Shown in pieces: positions 27,645 through 36,399 of a stretch of 64,000 nt of DNA. This DNA is from an uncultured Alphaproteobacteria bacterium (GTDB lineage: Bacteria; Pseudomonadota; Alphaproteobacteria; GCA-2731375): the NCBI GenBank assembly GCA_951812805.1, contig CATOSZ010000001.1, forward strand, positions 496,001 through 560,000, in the 5' to 3' direction. Each line of letters opens with the position of its first letter. Within the stretch, counting starts at the first letter, position 1. Below the pieces are notes generated by a model. That model saw only the letters and a program-made list of their open reading frames with translations. It was not told the DNA's origin and made no database searches. A program made the position numbers and the translations under genes.

Positions 27645-28853
27645 CAGGGCAATCGCATTTCAGAATTTGCCGAGGAGTGACAGGAGATAGTCGTTGTTCC
27701 AAGCGGCGATTTTGAACTTGGCGCGCAGCGAGTCTTTTCGTGGATCCTTTCGCATGACATTGAGCGCCATGTGGCGCAGGACGGCGAGATTGTGCGGTCC
27801 ATTGTCCTTGCGGGTTCTGTCTTGGTCTTCGTTCATTTGGACATCGAGGCACCAGTGCAGGCGGTTTTCGACCCCCCAGTGCGCCCGGGCAACGGGATTG
27901 AAGCGCTCGGCGTCGAGCGGCTGGCTGAGCAGGTAGTAGGCGGTTTCGCTCGACGTCTTCTCCGCGCACTCGCGGGTCCGGGTGACTTTGGCGACCGCCT
28001 TCAGGCCCGGCCAATGATGGCGCTCTTGCAGCCACTCGACGTGGCTGGAGACGAGAGCGGCACGGGTCTCGATGCGGCCATGATCGCCATCGACCGTGGT
28101 GTCGGTGGTGGTCGCTTCGGCTTTCGGATCGTCGAGGAAGGTTCTCACGTCGTCATGCAGCGTGCCTTGATTGCCCTTCAACGCCAGGGCGTAGTCACCC
28201 CCCTGCTCGATAATCTGGCTGGCGATGGCGCGCTGGCAATTGAGGGCGTCCACGGTCACGATCGTCCCCTCGAGGCTCAATAGTTTCAACAGCTTCGGCA
28301 CGGCGGTGATCTCGTTGGACTTGGCGTCGGTGGCGACTTGCCCCAACACCAGCCGCTGATCACAGCCCCAGGCCGAGACCATATGCAGCGCCGACGTGCC
28401 GCTCGCCTTGTCGTAGGATCGCCGCACCACCTTGCCGTCGATCGCAATGACCCCTTGGCAGGTCTCGGAAAAGCGCGCCATGAAGCGCTGGAAGCAGGCG
28501 CCGAACGCCTCCGGATCCAGCAACCGGAACACCCGGCTGAAGGTGTCGTGGCTCGGCACGCCATGTTCGAGTACGAGAAATTCCCGCAGGAACGCCTCCT
28601 TTTCACGCGCGAAGATCGCCATGTCGACCGCCGTCTGACCGCCCGAGAGGACCGTGCACAGGGCGATCGTCAAGATCTCCAGCAGATCGTGACGCCCGGC
28701 ATTGCCAGTCCGCGGATCCTCGAGACCCTCAAAGCACTCCAGAAAGCCTTCCATCGCAACCTCCACCCGTGAAAAGACCGGGTAGAATCGATTCGCGCCA
28801 ATACCTCAAGATCAAACACGCACGTCAAGGCAATTCCAAATGCGATTCCCCTG
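27645..28853 (-). mobile_element. ISAs1-family insertion sequence
   Basis: 1,209 bp with inverted ends (CAGGGCAATCGCATTT at the left; CAGGGGAATCGCATTT when the right end is read inwards). Flanked by the 10-bp repeat AGCGATGACT at 27635-27644 and 28854-28863. Only 11 bases separate it from IS copy 2. Confidence 0.93.
27660..28754 (-). CDS. ISAs1-family transposase
   Basis: 364 residues from the ATG with GGAGG 5 bases upstream. It has the ISAs1 layout: an N-terminal DDE_Tnp_1-associated domain (LEDPRTGNAGRHDLLEIL), VIAIDGKVVRRS (first Asp), TVDALNCQ, and the Glu region ARAHWGVENRLHWCLDV. Intact. Confidence 0.95.
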   Translation of the reverse strand: MEGFLECFEGLEDPRTGNAGRHDLLEILTIALCTVLSGGQTAVDMAIFAREKEAFLREFLVLEHGVPSHDTFSRVFRLLDPEAFGACFQRFMARFSETCQGVIAIDGKVVRRSYDKASGTSALHMVSAWGCDQRLVLGQVATDAKSNEITAVPKLLKLLSLEGTIVTVDALNCQRAIASQIIEQGGDYALALKGNQGTLHDDVRTFLDDPKAEATTTDTTVDGDHGRIETRAALVSSHVEWLQERHHWPGLKAVAKVTRTRECAEKTSSETAYYLLSQPLDAERFNPVARAHWGVENRLHWCLDVQMNEDQDRTRKDNGPHNLAVLRHMALNVMRKDPRKDSLRAKFKIAAWNNDYLLSLLGKF

Positions 28854-28970
28854 AGCGATGACTTCTTCCGTCGACATGCAGGGCGGTTTTCGGTTATACT
28901 TGCAGGGAAGTTTTCTGTTCGAAGGTCGTCGGCACCACCCTGACGGGCGGTATGACGCCAGGGAGAGAGC

Positions 28971-29390
28971 ATGTTCGAGAAGCTGAAGAAACTCGATCAC
29001 ATCCTGCAGACGACGCCGGAAGAGCGTCGGCGCGAGGCGCGGGAGGACCTGGCTGGCGGCCTGGTCGTCATCGACGGCGACGCCTATGCCCTGCAGGATT
29101 GGAGCGCGCACGGGTTTTGCGTCGCCGAGTACACCGCCGACCGCAAGCCGGGGGATCGGGTCGACATGTATTTCTCCATACCCGTCCCGGATCAGACCCT
29201 GGAATTCAAATGCCGCGCGGTCATCGCGCGCTACGATGCCGAAAAGCGCGAGCTGGGCGGCATGTTCTCGAACCTCGATGACGAGTTGCAGGACCTGATC
29301 GATCAGCACTTCAACGTGTTTTCCGCCAAGCGCTACGGCAAGGACTTCATGAAGGGCCTGTCGTCGAAGCTCGGGCGGGGCGAAGAATAG
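28971..29390 (+). CDS. PilZ-domain protein (c-di-GMP receptor candidate)
   Basis: 139 residues. The N-terminal RRREAREDL matches the RxxxR c-di-GMP-binding motif and DWSAHGFCVAEY matches DxSxxG. A C-terminal helical extension follows. It probably binds c-di-GMP and acts by protein contact. It lies downstream of the CNB-EAL gene on the same strand; before the two IS insertions they would have been only about 0.25 kb apart. Confidence 0.85.
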   Translation: MFEKLKKLDHILQTTPEERRREAREDLAGGLVVIDGDAYALQDWSAHGFCVAEYTADRKPGDRVDMYFSIPVPDQTLEFKCRAVIARYDAEKRELGGMFSNLDDELQDLIDQHFNVFSAKRYGKDFMKGLSSKLGRGEE

Positions 29391-29403
29391 CCGGCGTCCG
29401 GCC

Positions 29404-30306
29404 TCAGCCGAGCAGCAAGAGCAGTATTCCGCTGACGATCAGCAAAATTCCGACGACCTCTTTCACGTTCGTGCTCTCGCGAAAGAACACCAGCGAGGCG
29501 ATGAAGGTGAAGACCAGCTCGATCTGGCCGACCGCGCGGACATAGGCGACGTTCTGCAGCGTCATCGCCGTGAACCAGCAGGCCGAGGCCAGCATGCCGG
29601 TGATCCCGACCCAGAGGGCGACCTTCCAGGCGGCGAACAGGCGGGTGAGTTCACCGCTCTCGCGTAGCCGCATGTAGATCCCCATGACCAGCGTCTGCAG
29701 CACGAGCACGCAGGCGAGGGTCACGGCGGCCCGCATTACCACTTCACCGCCGTCGAGGGCGAGCGAGGCGCCGCGGTAGGCGATCCCCGACATGCCGAAA
29801 AGCGCACCCGAGGCGATGCCGATCCAGGCCGCCTTGTCCCTGACGCTCGCCAGGATCGAGCCGAGCGCGATGTTGCCCTGGGCGATGGTGATGCCGAGGA
29901 CGCCGAAAAAGCTGATCAAGATCGCCAGCGCCGCGCCGACGGTCAGAGGATCCCCCAAAATGATGATGCCGAAGATCGCCGTCTGAACGGTCTCGGTCTT
30001 CGAAAAGGCCGTGCCGGCGGCGAAGTTGCGCAACGAGAACAGATGCACGAGCAGGGCGGTGGCGAAGATCTGCATCATGGCGCCGGTCACGCCCCAGAAG
30101 ACGAACAGCCAGGTCAGTCCCGGCCACTCGAAATCGAAAACCCAGGCCAAGCCGACGACATAGATGATGGCGAAAGGAAACGCATAGGCGAAACGGGCCA
30201 TCGTCGCGCCGGAGGTGTTCAGCCGCCCCTTGAGATGCTTCTGCAGCGCACTGCGCAGGTTTTGCAGGAAGGCAGCTGCAATGGTGATCGGGATCCAGAT
30301 TTCCAT
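29404..30306 (-). CDS. EamA/DMT-superfamily transporter
   Basis: 300 residues with ten predicted hydrophobic helices arranged as two EamA repeats; the end LLIVSGILLLLLG is typical. Inner-membrane exporter or importer of a small metabolite, substrate unknown. It diverges from a LysR gene with a dyad between them, so LysR control is likely. Confidence 0.87.
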   Translation of the reverse strand: MEIWIPITIAAAFLQNLRSALQKHLKGRLNTSGATMARFAYAFPFAIIYVVGLAWVFDFEWPGLTWLFVFWGVTGAMMQIFATALLVHLFSLRNFAAGTAFSKTETVQTAIFGIIILGDPLTVGAALAILISFFGVLGITIAQGNIALGSILASVRDKAAWIGIASGALFGMSGIAYRGASLALDGGEVVMRAAVTLACVLVLQTLVMGIYMRLRESGELTRLFAAWKVALWVGITGMLASACWFTAMTLQNVAYVRAVGQIELVFTFIASLVFFRESTNVKEVVGILLIVSGILLLLLG

Positions 30307-30358
30307 CCGCCGTGCCTCCCAGGTTTGGCAATTGACTTATGCGTGGCGATTGTTAGCC

Positions 30359-30380
30359 TTTGAAAGCTGCTGATTTCAAA
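30359..30380. promoter_or_regulatory. Candidate LysR operator
   Basis: Perfect inverted repeat TTTGAAA-N8-TTTCAAA between the divergent DMT transporter (start 30306) and LysR (start 30414) genes. LysR regulators typically bind such AT-rich dyads in the shared promoter of a divergent target. Confidence 0.5.
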
Positions 30381-30413
30381 TTAGTTTTTCACGGTCAGGG
30401 ATTAGTTGATCTT

Positions 30414-31334
30414 ATGTCGACACCTCCCCTTCCCTCACTTCGCGCGTTGCAGGCCCTGGAGGCGACCGCTCGGCTCGGCGGTGTTACGGCCGCGGCGGCG
30501 GAGTTGTCGGTAACCCAGCCTGCCGTATCGCAACAGCTGCGCCGCCTTGAGGAGGCGCTCGAGACGACGCTCGTCGACCGGGAGGCTTCGACCTTCCGCC
30601 TGACCCGCGCCGGTACCGCCTATGCCGAGCGGCTGGCGCGCGCCTTTGCCGACATCCGCGCCGCGACCGAGGAAGTCAGGCCGCAGGGAGATGCGGACCG
30701 CGTCGTCTCCCTCGCCGTGTTGGCAACCCTGGCGCAGCGTTGGCTGATACCGCGTCTTGCCGGCTTTCAGGAGGCCGCGCCCGATATCGAGGTGCGCCTC
30801 CTCACGACATCGAGGCTGGAAGATTTGGAGCGGGCGGATGTCGATCTGTCGATCCGCATGGGGCCACCCGATGGCGGCGCGGTGCTCGCCGAGCCGCTGA
30901 TCGACAACCGGGCATTTCCCGTCGCCAGTCCCGCTTTGCTGGAGCGACGGCCGCTCGTCTCTCCGGGCGATCTGGCGGGACATGTCTGGCTCCGCGTGAC
31001 GACGCCGCCGCGCGATGTCGATTGGCCGCGGTGGGTTGCCGCCGTTCCCGGGCCGGCGCCCAGCCCGCGCGGTTGGCTCGATTTCGCGAGCTCCGCCCAG
31101 GCCCTGGAGGCCGCCGTTGCCGGCCTGGGGGTGGCCATCGCCCACACCCCCTTCGTCGTCGACGCCCTGGCGGAAGGCAGGCTGACCGCCCCCCTCGGTC
31201 CCGAACTGGATGAGAGCGGGCCATGCCATCTCGTCACGACGCCCGGCCGTGCGCGCCGACCGGCGGTCGCGCGATTTCGCGAATGGCTGCTGGCGCGGGC
31301 CGCCGCCGACCGGCTCCCCGGCATCATCACCTAG
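30414..31334 (+). CDS. LysR-family transcriptional regulator (GcvA-like)
   Basis: 306 residues from the ATG of MSTPPLPSLRALQALEATARLG; an upstream extension to 30360 would run through the operator and is not native. The HTH is GGVTAAAAELSVTQPAVSQQLRRLEEAL. The effector-binding domain follows (VVSLAVLATLAQRWLIPRL, DVDLSIRMG, GLGVAIAHTPFVVDAL), as in GcvA-type regulators. It probably controls the divergent transporter and itself. Confidence 0.9.
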   Translation: MSTPPLPSLRALQALEATARLGGVTAAAAELSVTQPAVSQQLRRLEEALETTLVDREASTFRLTRAGTAYAERLARAFADIRAATEEVRPQGDADRVVSLAVLATLAQRWLIPRLAGFQEAAPDIEVRLLTTSRLEDLERADVDLSIRMGPPDGGAVLAEPLIDNRAFPVASPALLERRPLVSPGDLAGHVWLRVTTPPRDVDWPRWVAAVPGPAPSPRGWLDFASSAQALEAAVAGLGVAIAHTPFVVDALAEGRLTAPLGPELDESGPCHLVTTPGRARRPAVARFREWLLARAAADRLPGIIT

Positions 31335-31435
31335 ACGTGCCGGCATTTTTTCGATTTTGGCGGCAAAGGGGCTGAACATCGCGAAGATCGGCTGTAGTCT
31401 CCCCGCCAGTCAGGATCACTGAAGGACAGCGCAGC

Positions 31436-31843
31436 ATGGCGGTCACCAAGGGTATCAAGCAACTCGTCGCCGAAGCCGAAACCGAGATCGAGGTCTGGGA
31501 CGTGGACCGGGCCATGGCCGCGCATGGCGACGAGGAGACGGTCTTCGTCGACATCCGCGACGTCCGCGAGTTATGGCGCGACGGCACCATTCCCGGCGCC
31601 ATGCACGCCCCCCGCGGCATGCTGGAATTCTGGGTCGATCCCGAGAGTCCCTACGCGCGCGAGGTTTTTCAGAGCGGCAAGCGTTTCGTCTTCTTCTGCG
31701 CTGCCGGCTGGCGTGCGGCGCTGGCGACCAAGACCGTACAGGACATGGGGCTGGCACCGGTCTGTCACTTCGAAGGCGGTTTCGGCGCCTGGAAGAAGGC
31801 CGGCGGCGCGGTGGAAGCGCGCGAGCCGAAGTCGCGGGACTGA
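31436..31843 (+). CDS. Rhodanese-like sulfurtransferase
   Basis: 135 residues, single rhodanese domain: VFVDIRDVRELWRDGTIPGAMHAPRGML, then active-site Cys in FFCAAGWRAALA (six-residue loop CAAGWR) and GGFGAWKKAG. It carries a persulfide for sulfur transfer or detoxification. Its TGA overlaps the ATG of the thioesterase gene (ATGA-type junction), so the two are co-translated. Confidence 0.9.
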   Translation: MAVTKGIKQLVAEAETEIEVWDVDRAMAAHGDEETVFVDIRDVRELWRDGTIPGAMHAPRGMLEFWVDPESPYAREVFQSGKRFVFFCAAGWRAALATKTVQDMGLAPVCHFEGGFGAWKKAGGAVEAREPKSRD

Positions 31844-32337
31844 TGAGGGAACGGGAACGCCACTACAGCTGGACGGAGACACCGGGCGCTGACGCCTTCG
31901 CCGCGGCGTTGAGCGGGCTCGAATTCCTCGAAGCCTATCGCGACGGCCGGGTGCCGACCTGCGGGATGCAGCGTACGCTGGGCTACGACCTGGTCGAGGT
32001 CGGCGACGGTCTCGCCGTATTTCGCGGCCGCGTCGGTGCCTTCACCTTGAACCCGCTCGGCACCGTGCATGGTGGGTTTGCCGCCTCGATGCTCGACTCG
32101 GCCATGGGCTGTGCCGTGCATTCAACCCTGCCGCGTGGCAAGGGCTACACGACGCTGGAGTTCAAGCTGAACCTGGTTCGCCCCCTGCCGGTCGAAAGCA
32201 AGTCACTGCGTGCCATCGGCCGTATCGTCCATCCCGGCCGCCGCGTCGCCACCGCCGAGGGCAAGATCCTCGACGATGACGACAAGCTCTACGCCCACGG
32301 CACGACGGCCTGCCTGATCTTCGACCTGCCGGAGTGA
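31843..32337 (+). CDS. PaaI-type hotdog thioesterase
   Basis: 164 residues. The hotdog signature NPLGTVHGGFAASMLDSAMGCA carries HGG and the catalytic Asp, and KGYTTLEFKLNLVRPL follows. It hydrolyses an acyl- or aryl-CoA thioester in the cytoplasm; the substrate is not known. Translationally coupled to the rhodanese. Confidence 0.9.
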   Translation: MRERERHYSWTETPGADAFAAALSGLEFLEAYRDGRVPTCGMQRTLGYDLVEVGDGLAVFRGRVGAFTLNPLGTVHGGFAASMLDSAMGCAVHSTLPRGKGYTTLEFKLNLVRPLPVESKSLRAIGRIVHPGRRVATAEGKILDDDDKLYAHGTTACLIFDLPE

Positions 32338-32355
32338 CGGCCCGGATCTCTCCGA

Positions 32356-33099
32356 CTATCCGCCGGACTTGCCCTTGTGGACGCGCCGGGGCGTCGAAGC
32401 CTTCTTCTTCGTGGTACTGAATTTCTTCTTTATCGGCGGATGCTTCACCTTGGCCTTTGCCTTTTTCGCGCCGGCGATGTGGCCGCCGTCGGCGGTCTGC
32501 GGCGAAAAGACCGTTCCGTAAACGTCGAGCCATCGGTCGGTCTTCGGCTCGACAACCTTGAAGGCATTCGGCACGGCGAGCGACGTGGTCGGCGGATTGG
32601 GGATGAAGACGCCGGCCGCCGTCGTCACGCCCGCCACCGCGGCCGTGCTGCCGGCAACGGCGCCCGGGCATCCCAGGCCCAGCGTCGCCGCGCATACCGC
32701 CGCGGTGGCGGTGGTGGCCTGCGCGGTTCCGATCACGCCGATGGCGGTGACAAGGATGGATTTGACCAGATGCCCGTCCCTGATGGCGAGGACGGCGACT
32801 TTGATGTCGTTGCCGTTCCAGCATCTGCCCTGTCCGACCGGAAATACGTCTACCTGGGCGGGGAGAACCGGTTTGGCCTCGTCGTAGACGCTCGCCCTTT
32901 TGCCGGGCTTGATATAGAGCGTGCCGTCATCGGCGGGGAGGATGTGGCTGGGATCGTATCAGTGGACCTCGAGAATGAAGCCGGCCTTGTTCCAGACACA
33001 TTGCTTGGCCGAGGCCGGCGTCGCGGTCAGTGTGACCTGCCCCACCGCCAGCACCGCCGCCAGACCCAAGGCTGCCTTGCCGATCATTGTTTTGAGCAT
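32356..33099 (-). pseudogene. Secreted protein gene with in-frame TGA at codon 47
   Basis: An ATG at 33099 with AGGAAAG upstream opens a clear signal peptide (MLKTMIGKAALGLAAVLAVG, ending near TPASAKQ). The frame stays coding-like for 247 codons to 32356 but is broken by TGA at 32961-32959, between FILEVH and YDPSHILPADDG. The context suggests a lost Trp (TGG). Downstream are a second hydrophobic stretch rich in Ala/Thr and a Lys-rich tail (KKKFSTTKKK). I do not recognise the family. Either a recent nonsense mutation or a sequencing error. Confidence 0.6.
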
Positions 33100-33201
33100 C
33101 GTTCTTTCCTCTTCTACTGGGGCAGGCCTTGACCGACCCGGTGTCTGCCAATCCGTACTTCGGAGTTGAACTGGCGGATGAATCGAGGTCGGCGCGCGGC
33201 G

Positions 33202-33420
33202 CTACTTCTCGCCGGTCGTAATGTAGCGACTGTTCGGCGTGCCGCCGTGACACAAGACATCGGACGTCGCCGTCCCGTTGATACGCGTCCATTTGCCGGC
33301 GTTCGAGCAGCGATAGAGATGATCGCTCCACACCACGCGATGACACGTCGGAAAGACATACTTGTTGCGCGCGCCGCCGGGAATGCGGATCTCCTGCCGC
33401 GCGGTTCCCTTCGGCAAGTT
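33202..33420 (-). pseudogene. 5'-truncated hypothetical gene cut by an IS21-type element
   Basis: A frame of ~72 codons ends at TAG 33204-33202 and runs upstream into the IS end at 33421 with no native start; a TTG at 33417 is unlikely. It encodes a protein tail with three spaced Cys and several aromatic residues (FPTCHRVVWSDHLYRC, VLCHGGTP) that looks like a real secreted or disulfide-bearing domain. Its N-terminus appears to have been removed by the IS. Confidence 0.45.
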
Positions 33421-33509
33421 TGTGAATCGGCATGCAAAACTGACCCACTTTGGTGGGTTATGAGCGGTAAGAATTGACCCACCTGGAACGCTAGCATCCG
33501 CACGGAACA

Positions 33510-35036
33510 GTGCGGAGGAAAGAGCAGGTGGTATTGATGGAAAGCGTATTGAAGATCCGACGTTGGATATTACGGGAGGGTCGGAGTATCCGATCTGTAT
33601 CTCGTCAGACTGGTTTGTCGCGGAACACGATTAAGAAGTATCTGAAGGACGGCGATCCACCGAGCTATCAGCGGCGCGTTTCACCCGTCCGGCGTAAGCT
33701 TAGCGATGGCTTCGCCAGCCGGCTTCGGGCGCTCTTTGAGCAGGACCTGGGGCGCCCGCGCCGTGAGCGCCGGACGGCCAAGAAGCTTTATGAGCAGCTT
33801 GTGTCGGAAGGCTATAGCGGATCCTACTCGACGGTTCAGAGGTTTGTCCGCGACCTGAAGCGTTCTGGCGCCGGATCGGGGGATGCGTTCATTCCGTTGC
33901 ACTTTACGGCAGGTGACGCGCTCCAGTTTGACTGGAGCACGGAATACGCTGTCCTGGGCGGTGTCGAGCAGAAGGTAAAGGTTGCCCACTTCCGCCTATG
34001 TCATAGCCGCAAGCCCTTTGTTGTTGCCTATCCCAGCGAATCTCAGGAGATGGTGCTGGACGCCTTTGCACGGGCGATGTCTTTCTATGGCGGCGTACCG
34101 CGCCGGGTGATCATCGACAACCCCAAGACGATGGTAACCTATGTTTCGCGCTCTAAGGACCGTGTGTTCCATCCGCGCTTTCTGGCGTTGATGAACCACT
34201 ATGTGATGGAACCGGTTGCTTGCACACCCGCGGCGGGGTGGGAGAAGGGTCAGATTGAGAACCAGGTTGGGTTCCTGCGGGGACAGCTGTTTGCGCCCAA
34301 GCCCGCCTTTGACGATCTGGATGCGCTGAACGGCTGGTTGCGTCTGCGCTGCGAGGAATTGGCGAATCGCGCCCACCCCGAACAATCGGATCGCAAGATC
34401 TCGGACGTGTTCGCAGACGAGTGCGCCGAACTGCGTCCCCTGGGCCGGGCTTTTGACGGCTATGTTGAGAAGGCCGCTCGTGTCCGCTCTACCTGTCTGG
34501 TCCAATATGCCACCAATCGCTATAGCGTCCCCTCCCGGTTCGCCGGGGAGCTTGTCTCTCTGCGCGCCTATGCGGACCGGATCGTGGTTGTGTCAGGGCA
34601 GAATGTGATTGCCGAGCACAAGCGCCGCTTTACCCGCAACGCCAGCTATTTCGAGCCCTGGCATTACCTGCCCCTACTCGACCGCAAGCCCGGCGCGCTG
34701 AGAGATGGCGCGCCCTTTGTGGGTTGGCAATTGCCTGAGGCGATGCACCGGGTCAGGGCGCATTACATGGCCGGCAAAGGCGGGGACCGGGAGTTTGTCG
34801 ATCTGCTCCTGCTGGCCCAGGATCACGGGATCGAGGTGGTCGAGATAGCCTGTGAACTGGCCGTGGAGCAGAACACGCTGCGCCTTCCGGCCATCATCAA
34901 TCTGATCAACCAACTGGTGGAGCCGGTCATCGCGCCATGGGGCGAGAGCCACGCCTATCCGCAACTGACCTTGCGGCCCGAAGCGGACTGCAAGCGCTAT
35001 GAGACGCTGTGCGTTGCCGGGGAGGCCGTCGCATGA
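33510..35036 (+). CDS. istA: IS21-family transposase IstA
   Basis: 508 residues from GTG 33510; the ATG at 33537 ([17 protein letters not shown]) is an equally good start. N-terminal HTH ([20 protein letters not shown]), then an rve-type integrase core: [12 protein letters not shown] (first Asp), [12 protein letters not shown] (second Asp), [12 protein letters not shown] (Glu). Its stop overlaps istB (ATGA). Confidence 0.94.
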   Translation: MRRKEQVVLMESVLKIRRWILREGRSIRSVSRQTGLSRNTIKKYLKDGDPPSYQRRVSPVRRKLSDGFASRLRALFEQDLGRPRRERRTAKKLYEQLVSEGYSGSYSTVQRFVRDLKRSGAGSGDAFIPLHFTAGDALQFDWSTEYAVLGGVEQKVKVAHFRLCHSRKPFVVAYPSESQEMVLDAFARAMSFYGGVPRRVIIDNPKTMVTYVSRSKDRVFHPRFLALMNHYVMEPVACTPAAGWEKGQIENQVGFLRGQLFAPKPAFDDLDALNGWLRLRCEELANRAHPEQSDRKISDVFADECAELRPLGRAFDGYVEKAARVRSTCLVQYATNRYSVPSRFAGELVSLRAYADRIVVVSGQNVIAEHKRRFTRNASYFEPWHYLPLLDRKPGALRDGAPFVGWQLPEAMHRVRAHYMAGKGGDREFVDLLLLAQDHGIEVVEIACELAVEQNTLRLPAIINLINQLVEPVIAPWGESHAYPQLTLRPEADCKRYETLCVAGEAVA

Positions 35037-35764
35037 AAGCTTTGATAGACCAACTGATCGCCCTGAGGCTGTATGGAATGGCGGCTTGCGCCGAAGCTTT
35101 GCTGGCCGCGCGCAAGCCGCCAAGTCTGACCACTGCGATAAAGCAACTGATCGACGCCGAGACTGTAGAGCGCCGGGTGCGCTCTATCCAGCACCAAATG
35201 CGGGCCTCGAAGTTCCCCCACCATAAGGACTTCGCCACTTTCGATTACGGCCTAGCCGCCGTCACCCAAGCGCAAATCGACCCCTTCTGCTCAGGGCAGT
35301 TCACCCAGGAGGCCCACAACCTCATTCTGGTGGGCGGAACCGGTACGGGCAAAACCCACATCGCCATTGCTCTGGGGACGCTGTTGATCAATCAGGGAAA
35401 GAAGGTCCGTTTCTTCAACGCCGTCGATCTGATCAATGCGCTGATCAAGGAACAGGCCGAAGGCAACGCCGGCAAGATCATCCGGCAACTGACGGCCATG
35501 GATTGCGTCATCATCGACGAACTGGGCTATATCCCATTCCCCAAATCCGGCGGTGCGCTCTTGTTCCACCTGATCAGCAAACTCTATGAGAAGACCAGCG
35601 TCATCATCACCACCAATCTGGAGTTCGGGGAATGGGTCTCCGTCTTCGGAGATGCAAAAATGACAACCGCGTTGCTGGATCGTGTAACGCATCACTGCGC
35701 AATCATCGAAACAGGCAACATGTCTTACCGCTTCGCACAAAGCAAACAGCGACGACAAAAGTAG
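35033..35764 (+). CDS. istB: IS21-family helper ATPase IstB
   Basis: 243 residues from the ATG overlapping the istA stop. AAA+ ATPase with Walker A in [17 protein letters not shown] and Walker B in [14 protein letters not shown]. It remodels target DNA for IstA. Intact. Confidence 0.94.
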   Translation: MKALIDQLIALRLYGMAACAEALLAARKPPSLTTAIKQLIDAETVERRVRSIQHQMRASKFPHHKDFATFDYGLAAVTQAQIDPFCSGQFTQEAHNLILVGGTGTGKTHIAIALGTLLINQGKKVRFFNAVDLINALIKEQAEGNAGKIIRQLTAMDCVIIDELGYIPFPKSGGALLFHLISKLYEKTSVIITTNLEFGEWVSVFGDAKMTTALLDRVTHHCAIIETGNMSYRFAQSKQRRQK

Positions 35765-35921
35765 CCGCCCTGTAAGCAAAGCCCCAGGCTGATCCGCTAT
35801 ATGGAGCCAATCAGCCTGGGGGCTTTCATCGCAAAGGCGGGCAAATCAAAACGGGTCCTGTACAGATTGTTCTGCAAAAGGGGTTTCGTAGCTGGGGCAC
35901 AAGTCCGGGCCGATGGGGTGG

Positions 35922-36050
35922 ATGAGCTGCCTCCGGCTGGTCCGGGCTCTCGCGATCGAAATCCATGAGGACTGGCTGGATGCCAACCGCTAGCTCAACA
36001 TGATCCATCTCAAGGAGAGCAAAAGCGAACGCATCCAGAAAGCCGCCTGA
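35922..36050 (+). pseudogene. Remnant of an IS256-like transposase C-terminus
   Basis: The frame reads CLRLVRALAIEIHEDWLDANR, a TAG in place of an expected Tyr codon, then LNMIHLKESKSERIQKAA and a stop. This looks like the end of an IS256-type (mutator) transposase. No upstream portion exists. The call rests on resemblance from memory. Confidence 0.45.
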
Positions 36051-36399
36051 CGGCGGCTCGGCATGCCTGGCGCTCCGAGCAATCGAAATCTCCGCGCCAG
36101 GCATGCCGGTGGCCCTCATCGGCAGCCATGACAAACTTGCAGAACAGTCTGGACACTACTTCAAAAGCTCATTGCCACTTCAAGAACCCCACCTGATCCC
36201 CACGTTCCGCCGCCGGCCCGGTTGTCCCGGTGGGCCCACAGGCCCCTCCCACGCGGCTTCGCTCCGCGTAACGCAAAGCGCTACACGAAGCCGCGCGGGG
36301 CCCTCCCGTGGACTACCGGGACAACCTCCGTCGAAGCAAGGGAGGGGGGGGTCAATTTTGCACGCCGATAGGGGGTCAGAATTAAATGCTGATTGACAC

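Larger units (their letters stand above)
33421..36398 (+). mobile_element. IS21-family element plus IS debris
   Basis: The left end, TGTGAATCGGCATGC... with CTGACCCAC, and the right end (read inwards TGTCAATCAGCATTT... with CTGACCCCC) are both IS21-type TG...CA ends. They are related but far from identical and are not flanked by a target duplication. The left 2.4 kb holds an intact istA/istB pair. From 35765 to 36398 there is only debris: an IS256-like transposase tail and a GC-rich right end. The block is best read as parts of two IS21 relatives joined by deletion. Confidence 0.75.

Noticed and set aside
32959..32961. Selenocysteine at codon 47 of the secreted protein
   Set aside because: No Cys or Thr redox partner nearby, no obvious SECIS-type hairpin straight after the TGA, and the surrounding residues suit Trp.
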